In this document: one piece after another, positions 42,001 to 50,639 of the stretch
Position numbering within the stretch: position 1 is the stretch's first letter
Layout: the number at the start of each line of letters is the position of its first letter
NCBI RefSeq assembly: GCF_002150035.1
Contig: NZ_NETS01000010.1
Coordinates: forward strand, 372,001 to 436,000
DNA length: 64,000 bases
Direction: 5' to 3'
Source: Leptospira venezuelensis
Lineage (GTDB): Bacteria > Spirochaetota > Leptospiria > Leptospirales > Leptospiraceae
Made by a program: the position numbers and the translations under genes
The notes under the pieces: generated by a model
What the model saw: only the letters and a program-made list of their open reading frames with translations
Told to the model about the DNA's origin: nothing
The model's database searches: none

Positions 42001-44914
42001 TGTACGCTTTTTGAAATCACCTTGGTCTTCTGTCTCGGAAGAAAGATCTGAAATTTTGGAAGAAAAATTCAAAAGATCATTTTCAGAAGACTTACCGTTG
42101 CTCCCAGAAAACTTTGATGAGTCTCTCACTTCACAAATAAGAAAGAAACTGGAATATTGGCAAACTCAAGGAAGTATCAAAAGATTATTCTCTCCTACCC
42201 CGGGGCATTTTTTGTATTTCTTAGACACCGGAAAAGAAAAACAATATGTGCTCTTCTCCACTCTAAGTGCTAAACCTGAAAGTGAAACCTCAAGGTTCGA
42301 TTTGGAGACTACCGCGAAAATTGGAGCTTGCATATTACAAGGCTCACAAATATTCAAAAAACTAGATATTTTTAGGTTAGAAGTACTTGTTTCAGGATTT
42401 AAGGTAAAATTCGATCCTGGCTCCAATCAAGAAGATGTATTCAATTATAATAATATAATGGAATCTGCGGGATCGGTTCTGCGATTCTTTTTACATGGAT
42501 TGTATAGCCAATTCACAATGGACTTTCTTCCCGAAAACACGGAAAAGACAGTCACTCTTTCCTTCTTCTTTAAGGATGGAAAGTTAAGAATGGACATTGC
42601 CCATCCTAACGATCCGAGATTCCCATATTGCACTGGAACAGATCCAAAAGATCTATCAGTTTTTCAAAAAGGAAAATGGCCTTTAGAATGTTGGGTTTCA
42701 GAAGTATTTGATACAGCTTCCGCAAAAGAGATCACGGTCCCGGGAATAGACGGTCTTCTTAGAAAAAATCCCAAAACAGGTAAAGATGAGGTCTATAATC
42801 CTGGAGCAAAAATATTCGAAGGAAAGATCGGCGGAAAACCTGCATTATGTTTTTTTAAAGATTCCAGAGTAGCGGGAGGAGCTACAGGAGATATAGAAGG
42901 AAGAAAATATATAGCCGCCGCATACTATGCTTATCGTAAAGATCTTCCTTTGTATGTCTGGAACGACGGAGCCGGAGCGAATATTAAAGAAGGAATGGTT
43001 TCATTAAACAGAGCCGCAGAAGGGTTTTTTATGAATTCGCTTTTAAGTGCAGGCACCCAAGCATCAGAATTTAGAGCAGCAATCGAATCACATTCAGATC
43101 CTATCCTAAAAGAAGTATGCTCAGAAACCGAAAATAAATACGGATCAGAATTCAGAAAATACAACGCAGAAGACAAGCCCAATCGTTGTTTTACTGTCGC
43201 GGTCGGCACAGGCTCTTCTACCGGATTGGATGTTTACGGTTCTTCTCAAGCATCTTTACAAGTACTTTTGAATGAAGATGAGTCTTATCGAGTTCTAACA
43301 GGCTCATCAGTAATCGAATCAGTGACTGGTGAAAAGTTCACCAATTACGAGATTGGCGGTGCTAAAATTATGGGCCAGGCAACGGGTACCGTTGATTTTG
43401 TAGCCAACGATAAGATCCAACTCATTTGGATCGTCAGGAGGATCCAGGATTCTCTATTAGGATGTAAACTTCTTTCAAAAGAAAGGAGCCAACGATTCTC
43501 ATCAGAAAATTGGAATGTTTTAGATGAGAACGAGCTCATTCACCATTCTGAAAGCGGATTTATCTTACCAATCAAAGAAAACTATTCAGGTTCCGGATCT
43601 TTAGTTTCAGGATTCATTCGATTGGGACAATCCTCAGTTCTTTCTATGGGGCCCAGAACGAACGATGGATTTCATTCTCTCCCGTGTATAATTAAAGCGA
43701 AAGAGTCCGTTCGGATCGCAGAAAAAACAGGGGCAAGCTTACTTCTGGTCTACGGAAGCAAATGGTTCAGAAGCTCTCATTTAGATGATTATGATTCATT
43801 AAGACCAAGAAGAGATTTCCAGAAATCATTACAGAACTTTAAAGGTGCCTGCTTACATTTTGTAAAGAATCCGGAAGGTCTTAGAGTCTCAGAACTCACT
43901 TCAAGTGCAGATGTATGGCTGCTTTTAGAACCGAATGAAAAAAGTAAAGCTTCTACCCATAAAGAATTTTCTAATAAAAAAAGATGGGCTACGTTCACTG
44001 CAAAAAATGAATCTGAAGCTTATAAAATTATTAAAAAATTCTTTCATTTGTTGAATCATAGAAGGACCGAAAATTTCTCTCCAAACAAAGCTGAAATTAA
44101 ACTTCCTATCGAAATCACTGTATCTTACGATATGAAAGAAGAGATCGTTCAGAAAATTTTGGATGAGGATACTTTCTTAGAATTCGGAGAATGGGACCCT
44201 GGTTCAAGTTTGATCACTGGGCTTGGAAGAATACAAGGAAGAACAGTTGCAATCATCGCAGATCAACCTAAAGGTGGTGGCTCTCCCGATGCTCCAGGCA
44301 CTGAAAAATTCAGAGTATTTACTGAATTTGCAAATAAACATTCCTTACCTTTATTAATGATTTCTGATGCTCCAGGTTTCGTTCCAGGCACAAAACAAGA
44401 AAGAGCAAGGATACAACAAATCGGTGGAGAATCGTTGGATGTAAATATTCTTTCTGATATTCCAGTAGTTTCTATTGTATTAAGACAGAATTACGGAGGA
44501 AGACAGATCCATGCGTTCAGCGGATTTTTAAGACCTGGGATCGCATATTATTCCTTAGCAGAAGCAACCTTAGCTGTAATGGGAGGAAATTCCGCATTCG
44601 ATCTATTCCAAGGAGCAAAAGTTTCTGCCCTCAGAAAAGAAGGAAATATCAAAGAAATTGAATCTATTCAAAAAGAATTTTTCGAATCTTTTACTAAAAA
44701 GTCCAGAGCTGATTTTGATGCAAAGAACACTGGAGTTTTAGACGGAACCTTCGGATCTCTTTCAGAATTGAGAGAAGTCCTCAAAACAGGTTTAGAAGAG
44801 GCAGATCTCAAACTTTCCAGCTGGAAAAAAAATAGGAATAAATTCTCCAATGGTGAAGTATATCGAAATCTTTCTACCAATGGAGAAGATTGGAAAGATT
44901 TGATCCTTCCTTAG
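39014..44914 (+). CDS. Single-chain acyl-CoA carboxylase (BC-BCCP-middle-CT)
   Basis: 1966-aa biotin enzyme that should make malonyl-CoA (or methylmalonyl-CoA) for the upstream FAS. Seen: biotin carboxylase (about 50-500) with LIANRGEIAKR, the ATP-grasp loop DSGGGGKGM near 210 and EMNTRLQVEY; biotin carrier with Lys693 in ISAMKMET; a roughly 450-residue middle region without motifs (about 740-1190), placed as in eukaryotic ACC; and both carboxyltransferase halves (about 1205-1950) with NDGAGANIKEG, VLTGSSVIESVTGE and YEIGGAKIM, then PKGGGSPDAPG, ISDAPGFVPG and QNYGGRQIHAFSG. Shorter than eukaryotic ACC (about 2200-2400), longer than bacterial single-chain LCC (about 1100-1200). The usual QVEH is QVEY here. 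GGAGAAAG precedes the ATG, 10 nt after acpS. Acetyl versus propionyl specificity is not decided. Confidence 0.92.
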   Translation: MIPTRKPEPDSFTQGILSIPEIDSVIRELKTLNPGRSEKKESLPERKGILKKVLIANRGEIAKRFFLALREEGIRSVAVVTDPDREQSWYESADEIIYIGSSEKYTNSQTIIAAALLSDANAVYPGYGFLSEDFKFVESLEEASLIYNKNIIFMGPKASVMRKVGNKLDARKLALENGIPLLLGSGPITGGEEIAIKEAERIGYPIMIKLDSGGGGKGMVIVRNSKELLPAIESAVRIGLQSYGNGTFFFEKYVERPAHFEVQIFNSTAVGIRKCAVQRRNQKVVEESGETFLDDRTLLQLLSSAEKIAHISGYSEGCAAGTVEFLLDCETGNFGFLEMNTRLQVEYPVTDQSLGIDLAKWQILFFDGREQEIPYDSVIRRRFSDRNHSIQCRIYAEDPFQNYSPSPGKIKDLELPTFNGVRCDFGFRKGDRVLGDYDPMIGKLITTGTTREEALLRMERALSDLYIRGITTNIEQLIKLIRHDLFRSGEYDNLILSNNEDLTKVEKESEEEGAIICSLAESVFITENDLKRSFRDRDLPKLLHSQESEYSLYEFELKTETKTYKTRLFRTSISNYRILVNGKDFGTIGVSVRGELGEEYLIEFEGRTIPVRVDRRPSFHLVRFPDQQGKLRYVRFSILSKDKKNNTSNEGILRSPFQGTFVKICNNPQTNETWKEGEIIQEGDPILVISAMKMETVLAAPVGGKLGYLLEHGDRSKLVRGMTASGMVLGKGLSEGEILAKIETEQISEIKKELENHNASRGSIWEIWPSIETDTELELPLNQKTFGSDLRTLLKSWILGTFREQDAIEKIDSILSNFEFAKLSDSENRQWANFYIEILKFHVLVRRIFSSDPGTKFSHYGEIQRALSEWDTEGYNPPKTTKKLLSNAFHYYGIKPWNSLRRTKSQKDVFIFLVKAYANLREGKELIAKLLEVLSIYAPPTPSIDLALNGVLYLEEREKESSLEKTVRRILNSRGNRPQKFKGGDATISRTHVFDYVRFLKSPWSSVSEERSEILEEKFKRSFSEDLPLLPENFDESLTSQIRKKLEYWQTQGSIKRLFSPTPGHFLYFLDTGKEKQYVLFSTLSAKPESETSRFDLETTAKIGACILQGSQIFKKLDIFRLEVLVSGFKVKFDPGSNQEDVFNYNNIMESAGSVLRFFLHGLYSQFTMDFLPENTEKTVTLSFFFKDGKLRMDIAHPNDPRFPYCTGTDPKDLSVFQKGKWPLECWVSEVFDTASAKEITVPGIDGLLRKNPKTGKDEVYNPGAKIFEGKIGGKPALCFFKDSRVAGGATGDIEGRKYIAAAYYAYRKDLPLYVWNDGAGANIKEGMVSLNRAAEGFFMNSLLSAGTQASEFRAAIESHSDPILKEVCSETENKYGSEFRKYNAEDKPNRCFTVAVGTGSSTGLDVYGSSQASLQVLLNEDESYRVLTGSSVIESVTGEKFTNYEIGGAKIMGQATGTVDFVANDKIQLIWIVRRIQDSLLGCKLLSKERSQRFSSENWNVLDENELIHHSESGFILPIKENYSGSGSLVSGFIRLGQSSVLSMGPRTNDGFHSLPCIIKAKESVRIAEKTGASLLLVYGSKWFRSSHLDDYDSLRPRRDFQKSLQNFKGACLHFVKNPEGLRVSELTSSADVWLLLEPNEKSKASTHKEFSNKKRWATFTAKNESEAYKIIKKFFHLLNHRRTENFSPNKAEIKLPIEITVSYDMKEEIVQKILDEDTFLEFGEWDPGSSLITGLGRIQGRTVAIIADQPKGGGSPDAPGTEKFRVFTEFANKHSLPLLMISDAPGFVPGTKQERARIQQIGGESLDVNILSDIPVVSIVLRQNYGGRQIHAFSGFLRPGIAYYSLAEATLAVMGGNSAFDLFQGAKVSALRKEGNIKEIESIQKEFFESFTKKSRADFDAKNTGVLDGTFGSLSELREVLKTGLEEADLKLSSWKKNRNKFSNGEVYRNLSTNGEDWKDLILP

Positions 44915-44925
44915 ACTGAAAGAAT

Positions 44926-44953
44926 TCCGTTTGTAGTGAATCCTACAAACGGA
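44926..44953. terminator. Perfect 11-nt hairpin between convergent ACC and SpoIIE genes
   Basis: TCCGTTTGTAG, a 6-nt loop and CTACAAACGGA, 12 nt after the ACC stop and about 33 nt before the end of the convergent phosphatase gene. There is no clear T tract on either side, so it is probably a bidirectional transcript end or an RNA-stabilising hairpin. Confidence 0.6.
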
Positions 44954-44985
44954 GCCAACTAAAAGCTTCAGCTTAACGGGAATCT

Positions 44986-47964
44986 CTATCTCTTTCGAAT
45001 CGCAATCATCGCAATATCGTCAGAAAGTTTAGAGAATCCTGTCGCACTCAAATCCTGCTGAGTGTGAGATTCCACATCCGTAACGATAGTCTTGATCAAT
45101 TCTTCAGGACGTTTTTCTCCGTTTGCGTGTAGAAGTTTCGCGAGTCTTTCTCTGGTATACATATCAGAGTTAGGACTTCTCGCCTCATCCAAACCGTCCG
45201 TATACTCGAAGAAAATATCTCCGGAATCCAAAGTTAATGCTCTTTTTTCTATCGTAGTTTCAAAGAACGAATTTTCATCCATACCTATCGGCAAACCGCC
45301 TGCAGGAAGTTCTTTGATCTTTCCATCGGAAGCGTCAAAGAACAAAGGTTTCATATGACCCGCAGAAATATATTCCAATCTAGAAGTATTAGAATCGAAG
45401 ATCGCTAAGAAGAATGTAATAAAAATATGATCCGGAGTATCTTCATATAGATAACCATTCGCTTCTAGTAAAATCCTCTTCAGATCTCTTTCTCCTTTAC
45501 GAAGAATTGCGCGGATTTGAGCCCTAAAAAGAGCCATCACAATCGCAGGACCTACACCGTGATTGGAAACATCACCGATACAGATCGCAATCTTTCCTCC
45601 ACCTAATTCAATAAAATCGTAATAGTCCCCACCTACTCCTGTCATCGCCTTGTAGAACGCACCGAATTCCACATAGTCATTCAAACTAGAAGGAAGTTTT
45701 TCTGGAAGAAGGCGCTTCTGGATCTCTTCAGCTGCAAGAAGTTCTCCTTTCATTTCTTCTCTTTCTTTTAATCCGTGGACCATGTCATTTAGAGATTCAC
45801 TTAAGATTCCAATCTCATCGTAGCCCGAAGGAGGAAACTCCACATTCAGGTTACCTTCCCCAATCGATTCAGCATTTTTACTAATAACTCTGATCCGTCG
45901 AACCACAAACCAAGCTAAACCATAAGCCAAAAGAATAGCAATGGTCCCAATAATCCCGGTGTATCGGATCATCTCTTCGCGGTTGGATTTCATTTGGCGG
46001 ACACCTTCTGTCCTATCTATTAGAATAATATTATATCCCAATAAGTCTTTCCGGAGAAGGTCATAAACCAATCCTTTTCCTTCCTCTTCTCCCGGAGCCA
46101 CAAGAGGAGTAGAATCCAAAGTCCACATTACCTCTTCCGCTTCGCTTCTGCTTCGAACTAGAATCCCTGAATCCCAGGCGATTCCCTTAGGAGTTTTAGG
46201 AAGTTCCGTTTCTGAATTTCCGGAAAGGATCCATTCTCTCAAAAGTCTCCATTTGATCTTAACAGACTTTCTTTCATTTTCGTCTTTATAATATCTTCTG
46301 ATACCAGCCGGCCCCGTTTTAAAAGGGATAAAAGTAAAGTCTTCGAGTGCAGCTTCTCTTAAACCGAAAAATGCATCTTCTGCCTTACGCTCGTAGGAGT
46401 TCCCCCAGTCGCCTTTAGTGGATTCCAAGCGAATTAAAGAATCCTTATATTCTTCTTCCTGAGATTCTAAGACTCTGATCTTCTCCTGGATTTCTTCCGG
46501 AGAAGTTTTATTCTCTCCTTCTTTCGTAGGGAATTTTAACATCTTCTCCCATTCCAAAATTTCTTTGGAAGTGCTTGCAATCTTGTCTTTTAAAGATTTA
46601 TGATCATCATTCCATTTTTTTTCATTCTTCTCAAATACAGAACTGTAAGGCTGTAATTGCTCTAACTTAGTATCTCTTTTTTTGAGCATCTGTCTATAAG
46701 CAAGAGCCAGATTTTTGAATTCTTTATCAGAAGAAGGTTTGGCCTTTCCGTCCTTACGGAGTTCCGACATTCTAGTTTTCAATCTTTGTGAAATCTCTGC
46801 GATTTCCACGGAAATTTTTCTATCTTCCTCCAGATACTTTGCCCAATCTTTAGGATTCTCCACGATCTCCTCAGCCATAGACCTGGATCTTTCTGCAGTA
46901 CTTGGGTTTCTAAAAACAGGACGGTATACAACTTCGTATTGCCTTCCACCCACCTCGTAACTTTCAGGTTCTGATTTATTTTGGATTACTTCCAAAACAT
47001 CCGTATCTCCAAAAAGGCCTTTTCGACTTTCAATAAAGTCTGCTTGTGCTAATAATTTTTTCCCAGTCTCCGAACTTTGTGAAAAGAGCAAACCTGTATC
47101 TAAGGTTTCTTTTCCAACTCTATCATATGCTAAAATTCTAATTTTATCAGGAAGAAGTCCTAAAGATGAAATTCTATCCTTAAAGGAACCTCTAAAGAAA
47201 TTTTGAAGCGCCTTTGTTAACGATGTCTCTCCAGATGCCGCCTTTTTCTCTCCATCCGGAATGGCTTTTTCAGCAGATTTTCGCTCTTTCTCCAATTTAT
47301 CCTTATCTGTGAGATAAGTCTTTTTATTCTTAGCGTCCAGATCAGGTTTGGCTAACTCAGTCTCCAAAAACTTAAGCTCTTCAGTAATCTCTTCGACTCT
47401 AATCTTAGAAGTTTCTGCACTGATACGAGCAAGTGCTGTCTTCTCTGCGATAGATCTAATCCTTTCATAAACTGGAGCGTCAATTGGAGCTCCATTCTCT
47501 TTTCTTAATTCGTTACGAACTTTTGATTCAAATTCTTGGATCTCTTTTTCGGAAAGATATTTTGTAAAATAAGTATCTACAGATTTATAAACATTTCCTC
47601 TTTTAACGTTAAGACCGATAGATTGACCAAATGATTTTAATGCTCCGAAAAATCCGCCTTCCTTCTGAACAACTGTCCTTTTGAATTTGCTGAGCTGTTT
47701 TTTCTTTTCCTTCACACGAACTTTGAACTCTTCGATCAAGATCATACTTCTACTTAAGTTTTCCAGATCCAAAACAACTGAATTCACGTATTCCAAAGGA
47801 GCTTTTAATTCAGATTCAAGTTTCTCTTCTAAAGCTTTTGTCTGTTGTGAATAATGGATTATAGAAGTGAAACCTAGTATGGAGATTACCAATGCGGCTG
47901 TGAAAAAGGATAGTTTTGCCCGAATTCCGGGAAGAACCGCTCTCAGGAATTTGTTTTTAGTCAT
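44986..47964 (-). CDS. Membrane SpoIIE/RsbU-type phosphatase with HAMP domain
   Basis: Large sensor phosphatase for a partner switch. Seen: first membrane helix (about 15-37), a long extracytoplasmic region (about 40-660) rich in coiled coil (around 60-125, 180-260 and 385-530), second membrane helix (about 668-688), a HAMP-like linker (about 690-745, with GEGNLNVEFPPSGYDEIGIL), and a SpoIIE domain (about 760-990) with GVGGDYYDF, GDVSNHGVG, SAGHMKP, EYTDGLDEARS and LSDDIAMIAI. The usual SGHG is SNHG here, though the metal Asp residues are kept. It begins 4 nt after the anti-sigma-type kinase gene and is last of four genes with STAS and kinase, the expected substrate and antagonist. The coiled coil outside the membrane is unusually large. 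Confidence 0.85.
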   Translation of the reverse strand: MTKNKFLRAVLPGIRAKLSFFTAALVISILGFTSIIHYSQQTKALEEKLESELKAPLEYVNSVVLDLENLSRSMILIEEFKVRVKEKKKQLSKFKRTVVQKEGGFFGALKSFGQSIGLNVKRGNVYKSVDTYFTKYLSEKEIQEFESKVRNELRKENGAPIDAPVYERIRSIAEKTALARISAETSKIRVEEITEELKFLETELAKPDLDAKNKKTYLTDKDKLEKERKSAEKAIPDGEKKAASGETSLTKALQNFFRGSFKDRISSLGLLPDKIRILAYDRVGKETLDTGLLFSQSSETGKKLLAQADFIESRKGLFGDTDVLEVIQNKSEPESYEVGGRQYEVVYRPVFRNPSTAERSRSMAEEIVENPKDWAKYLEEDRKISVEIAEISQRLKTRMSELRKDGKAKPSSDKEFKNLALAYRQMLKKRDTKLEQLQPYSSVFEKNEKKWNDDHKSLKDKIASTSKEILEWEKMLKFPTKEGENKTSPEEIQEKIRVLESQEEEYKDSLIRLESTKGDWGNSYERKAEDAFFGLREAALEDFTFIPFKTGPAGIRRYYKDENERKSVKIKWRLLREWILSGNSETELPKTPKGIAWDSGILVRSRSEAEEVMWTLDSTPLVAPGEEEGKGLVYDLLRKDLLGYNIILIDRTEGVRQMKSNREEMIRYTGIIGTIAILLAYGLAWFVVRRIRVISKNAESIGEGNLNVEFPPSGYDEIGILSESLNDMVHGLKEREEMKGELLAAEEIQKRLLPEKLPSSLNDYVEFGAFYKAMTGVGGDYYDFIELGGGKIAICIGDVSNHGVGPAIVMALFRAQIRAILRKGERDLKRILLEANGYLYEDTPDHIFITFFLAIFDSNTSRLEYISAGHMKPLFFDASDGKIKELPAGGLPIGMDENSFFETTIEKRALTLDSGDIFFEYTDGLDEARSPNSDMYTRERLAKLLHANGEKRPEELIKTIVTDVESHTQQDLSATGFSKLSDDIAMIAIRKR

Positions 47965-47968
47965 CTTA

Positions 47969-48388
47969 TTATCTCGTATGGATCAGAGTGAGTTTGTTGC
48001 GTGGGGGGTTCTTTAGGCGCTGGTAACGTACGACCATTATCTTTTTAATGGAACGTAATCCAAAACCTCCATCAGCCCCGCTATCGTATAATTCCTTCCA
48101 GGTTTCGCTTTTTTCTTTGGTGGGATCGAAAGGAATGCCTTGGTCCAGGATAGAAAACTTCCAGCTTCCTTTATTTTTTTTCATTCTTAATTCAATTTTA
48201 GAAGTATCCGGTTCAGCAAATCCATGCTCTATTACGTTAGTCATAGCTTCATCCAGGCAGAATACTATCCTGCCTTTGACTATATCTGAACATTCCTCTC
48301 CTAGAAATTCGCGGACCTCTCCACGAATTTTAGAAAGTTCGTCCAGATCAACGGAGTAATATAGGATTTTTTCCGGAGAGAAATCCAT
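47969..48388 (-). CDS. RsbW-like anti-sigma serine kinase (HATPase)
   Basis: GHKL ATPase of the RsbW/SpoIIAB type, which phosphorylates a STAS protein and holds a sigma factor or other partner. Seen: N box VFCLDEAMTNVIEHG (about 43-57), G1 box LDQGIPFDP, and G2 GADGGFGLRSIKKIM. 139 aa is the normal size. It starts 8 nt after the STAS gene and ends 4 nt before the phosphatase. The partner sigma factor is not in this window. Confidence 0.87.
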   Translation of the reverse strand: MDFSPEKILYYSVDLDELSKIRGEVREFLGEECSDIVKGRIVFCLDEAMTNVIEHGFAEPDTSKIELRMKKNKGSWKFSILDQGIPFDPTKEKSETWKELYDSGADGGFGLRSIKKIMVVRYQRLKNPPRNKLTLIHTR

Positions 48389-48396
48389 GAAAGGAT

Positions 48397-48738
48397 TTAG
48401 ACTCCGCCTAACGCATCATTTAAAGAAGGAAATACTCTCACTTTTTTAGTGAAATACATTAATTCCATCGTATCTTTTACTTCTTTTTTAAGGCTGCAGA
48501 AAACTATTTCTCCCGATTTTTCCTTCAGGAATTTTTGGATAGAGTTCAATACGCCTATCCCTGCAGACGCAATGTAAGTAAGAGCGGAACAATCGCAAAT
48601 AATCGTTTTGATCCCGTTCCCTACTGCTGCTTCCAATTTAATTTTCAAATCTGGAGCAGTCTTAGCATCAATCTCACCTGCGACTGTTAGGATCAATTTG
48701 CTTCCGTCTACTTTTTCATTAAATGTGAGGTTCGCCAT
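48397..48738 (-). CDS. STAS-domain anti-anti-sigma factor
   Basis: 113-aa SpoIIAA/RsbV-like protein. Seen: GEIDAKTAPDLKIKL at the N-terminal half and ICDCSALTYIASAGIGVLNS, where the phosphorylatable Ser (SAG) falls at the expected place. Substrate of the kinase and phosphatase encoded immediately downstream. The ATG directly abuts the stop of the 307-aa upstream gene, implying coupled translation. Confidence 0.9.
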   Translation of the reverse strand: MANLTFNEKVDGSKLILTVAGEIDAKTAPDLKIKLEAAVGNGIKTIICDCSALTYIASAGIGVLNSIQKFLKEKSGEIVFCSLKKEVKDTMELMYFTKKVRVFPSLNDALGGV

Positions 48739-49662
48739 TTATACGCCCTTCCTTAATTCTTTCATTAAATCCTTCGCTTGGATGATTCCATATAATTTTC
48801 TTTCTAAGGAGTCTATCTCATAGTAATATTTTGTATTGGGGTCACCTTCGAAAATATGAGCGTATTTTCGAATACCTTGGATTGCCTTCTTAGCATTTCC
48901 TTCTAATATACCCTTTGTTATGGAAAAGTAAAGTTCGATAGCCATAGAATCTCTTAAAGTTTCTTTAAATCCGGCTTCACGTTTTCCTAATGCGTCCAAA
49001 AGATTCTCCACCTCTTGTTCGCTATATGTCTCCGAGTCGCTGTAGTTAATTATATATCTGGAAAGTAGTTTTTTACAACGAACTAGATTATTGACCTTTG
49101 CGGCGGAAAGGATTTGCTGATACAAAGTATGGACCTCTGTATCCAAATAAACCTTCTGCCTGGTCCCATCCAATTTTACTGGCTCAAAGGCGGATTTTAA
49201 TTCTTCTTTCGAAAAATTCTTAATGGAGTCTTCAAATAGTTTTTCGTTATTACTGCTGGTTACTTTCTCGAATTCTTTTAAAGGTTTTTCTAATACAGCA
49301 ATAAATTCTAAGGCTTCTGGAGAAACAGAGATACTCCCTGACTCTTGGATCTTTTCCAAAAAGAAAATACAAGAGTCACCTAAAGCGGAAAGACTTTCTA
49401 TAATCGCCTGAGAAATCAAACGTTTACATTGGTGAGGAATAGTATGTGAATAGGAAGGATTATTGGAATCCTCTTGGATTTTATCTATCATCTTGCTTGC
49501 CGCAAGTGCAGAATGGGATTTTTCCTTTTCCCATCCCGCGTAGATAAAAGGATCGTATAGATATTTTTTAAAATTCTTTTTGCCGGACATGGCAAGAAGT
49601 CGGATGATTTTTACAAGTTCCTGTGCGAGATCCGAAGGGATCGATGTTCTTTTTTCGGCCAT
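48739..49662 (-). CDS. Unknown helical protein heading the partner-switching operon
   Basis: 307 aa, soluble, predominantly helical, with no signal peptide, membrane segment or motif I recognise. It opens SDLAQELVKIIRLLAMSGKK, contains a Glu/Lys-rich central part, and ends with a TPR-like region (about 190-300: LYQQILSAAKVNNLVRCKKL, AIQGIRKYAHIFEG). It is the first gene of the operon and its stop touches the STAS start codon. Position suggests an input or scaffold component of the same switch (inference). Confidence 0.7.
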   Translation of the reverse strand: MAEKRTSIPSDLAQELVKIIRLLAMSGKKNFKKYLYDPFIYAGWEKEKSHSALAASKMIDKIQEDSNNPSYSHTIPHQCKRLISQAIIESLSALGDSCIFFLEKIQESGSISVSPEALEFIAVLEKPLKEFEKVTSSNNEKLFEDSIKNFSKEELKSAFEPVKLDGTRQKVYLDTEVHTLYQQILSAAKVNNLVRCKKLLSRYIINYSDSETYSEQEVENLLDALGKREAGFKETLRDSMAIELYFSITKGILEGNAKKAIQGIRKYAHIFEGDPNTKYYYEIDSLERKLYGIIQAKDLMKELRKGV

Positions 49663-49779
49663 ATTCCCAGGTCAGAATCATTTTATAAGCTATCAAAAAA
49701 GCATAGCAAATTCCGAAATTCGAATAGAATCCCGTAAGTTATATAGGACATAAAATGGATTTCAGAATTGTAATATTAG

Positions 49780-49887
49780 GTTTTTAGGCGACTCCTCTCT
49801 TCGCTCGGACTGGGCTCTGCCCCTCCGGATGATAAAATCCTAGAAGAAACTGCGCTTATGATCGGAAGATATTTGGAGATTTCTTAA
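49780..49887 (+). pseudogene. Possible short gene remnant
   Basis: A start-less 35-codon frame ends SAPPDDKILEETALMIGRYL then EIS and stop, with protein-like composition, between the partner-switch operon and the MgtC-like gene (260-nt gap). An upstream ATG frame (MDFRIVILGF) is out of phase. Weak evidence: it could be chance. Confidence 0.25.
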
Positions 49888-49922
49888 TTTCTTAGACCAA
49901 TCCGCTTTCGAATTATCTGACC

Positions 49923-50624
49923 TTAAGTCGATTCAATACTAATCTTAATAACATCTGCAAGATTTCTAAATTCATCTACAATTTTTAGAATATCAAAATC
50001 TCTAGGCATCGCAATCGTCAGTTTGATCTGAGCATTTTTCGCTTGATAATCCTGCATAAACGATTCTGAAACCAATCTTAACTTATTTCTCAATAATAAC
50101 TCTTTAAACCCTTTTCGGTGGAATTTTTTCTGCTTTAGGTCCAAGATCAAAACCTTATATTCGTATTTCCCAAAATACCTTTCTTCGACTAGATCGAATA
50201 GGACGAGAATGATCAATGTAGCAATAGTAGTCAAAAATGCTGCATAGTATAAACCGGCACCAACAAGTAAACCGATCGCAGACACAATCCAGATAGAAGC
50301 GGCAGTATTTAATCCTTTCACAGTTAGTCCGAACTTCATGATCGCACCCGCGCATAAAAATCCAACCCCTGAAACCACTTGAGCCGCAATCCTAGAAGGA
50401 TCTCCTCCCACTACTGAATAAAATTCCGGAATAAAAATAGATAATAACATCAAAACTGTAGAGGCAAGGCCGATCAGAATATGGGTCCTAAAACCGGCCC
50501 CATGATTTTTGCCTTCTCTATTCCAGCCTACTGCTCCAGCAAAGAGAATGATTAAAGCCACCCGAATACTTACCGTGATGGTATCGATCGTTTTAGAATC
50601 CAAAATGGTTAGAAATTCCTGCAT
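49923..50624 (-). CDS. MgtC/SapB-family membrane protein
   Basis: Inner membrane protein of the MgtC family, which in pathogens supports growth at low magnesium and inside macrophages by acting on ATP synthase or Mg uptake (known for Salmonella and Mycobacterium MgtC). Seen: five hydrophobic segments over about 20-140 with AGAVGWNREGKNHGAGFRTH, VVSGVGFLCAGAIMK and GLNTAASIWIVSAIGL, all family signatures, then a cytoplasmic ACT-like C-terminal domain (about 150-233). 233 aa is the usual size. It lies 15 nt after the CysQ-like gene and is likely co-transcribed. Confidence 0.88.
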   Translation of the reverse strand: MQEFLTILDSKTIDTITVSIRVALIILFAGAVGWNREGKNHGAGFRTHILIGLASTVLMLLSIFIPEFYSVVGGDPSRIAAQVVSGVGFLCAGAIMKFGLTVKGLNTAASIWIVSAIGLLVGAGLYYAAFLTTIATLIILVLFDLVEERYFGKYEYKVLILDLKQKKFHRKGFKELLLRNKLRLVSESFMQDYQAKNAQIKLTIAMPRDFDILKIVDEFRNLADVIKISIEST

Positions 50625-50639
50625 AATCCAAGGAATGAT

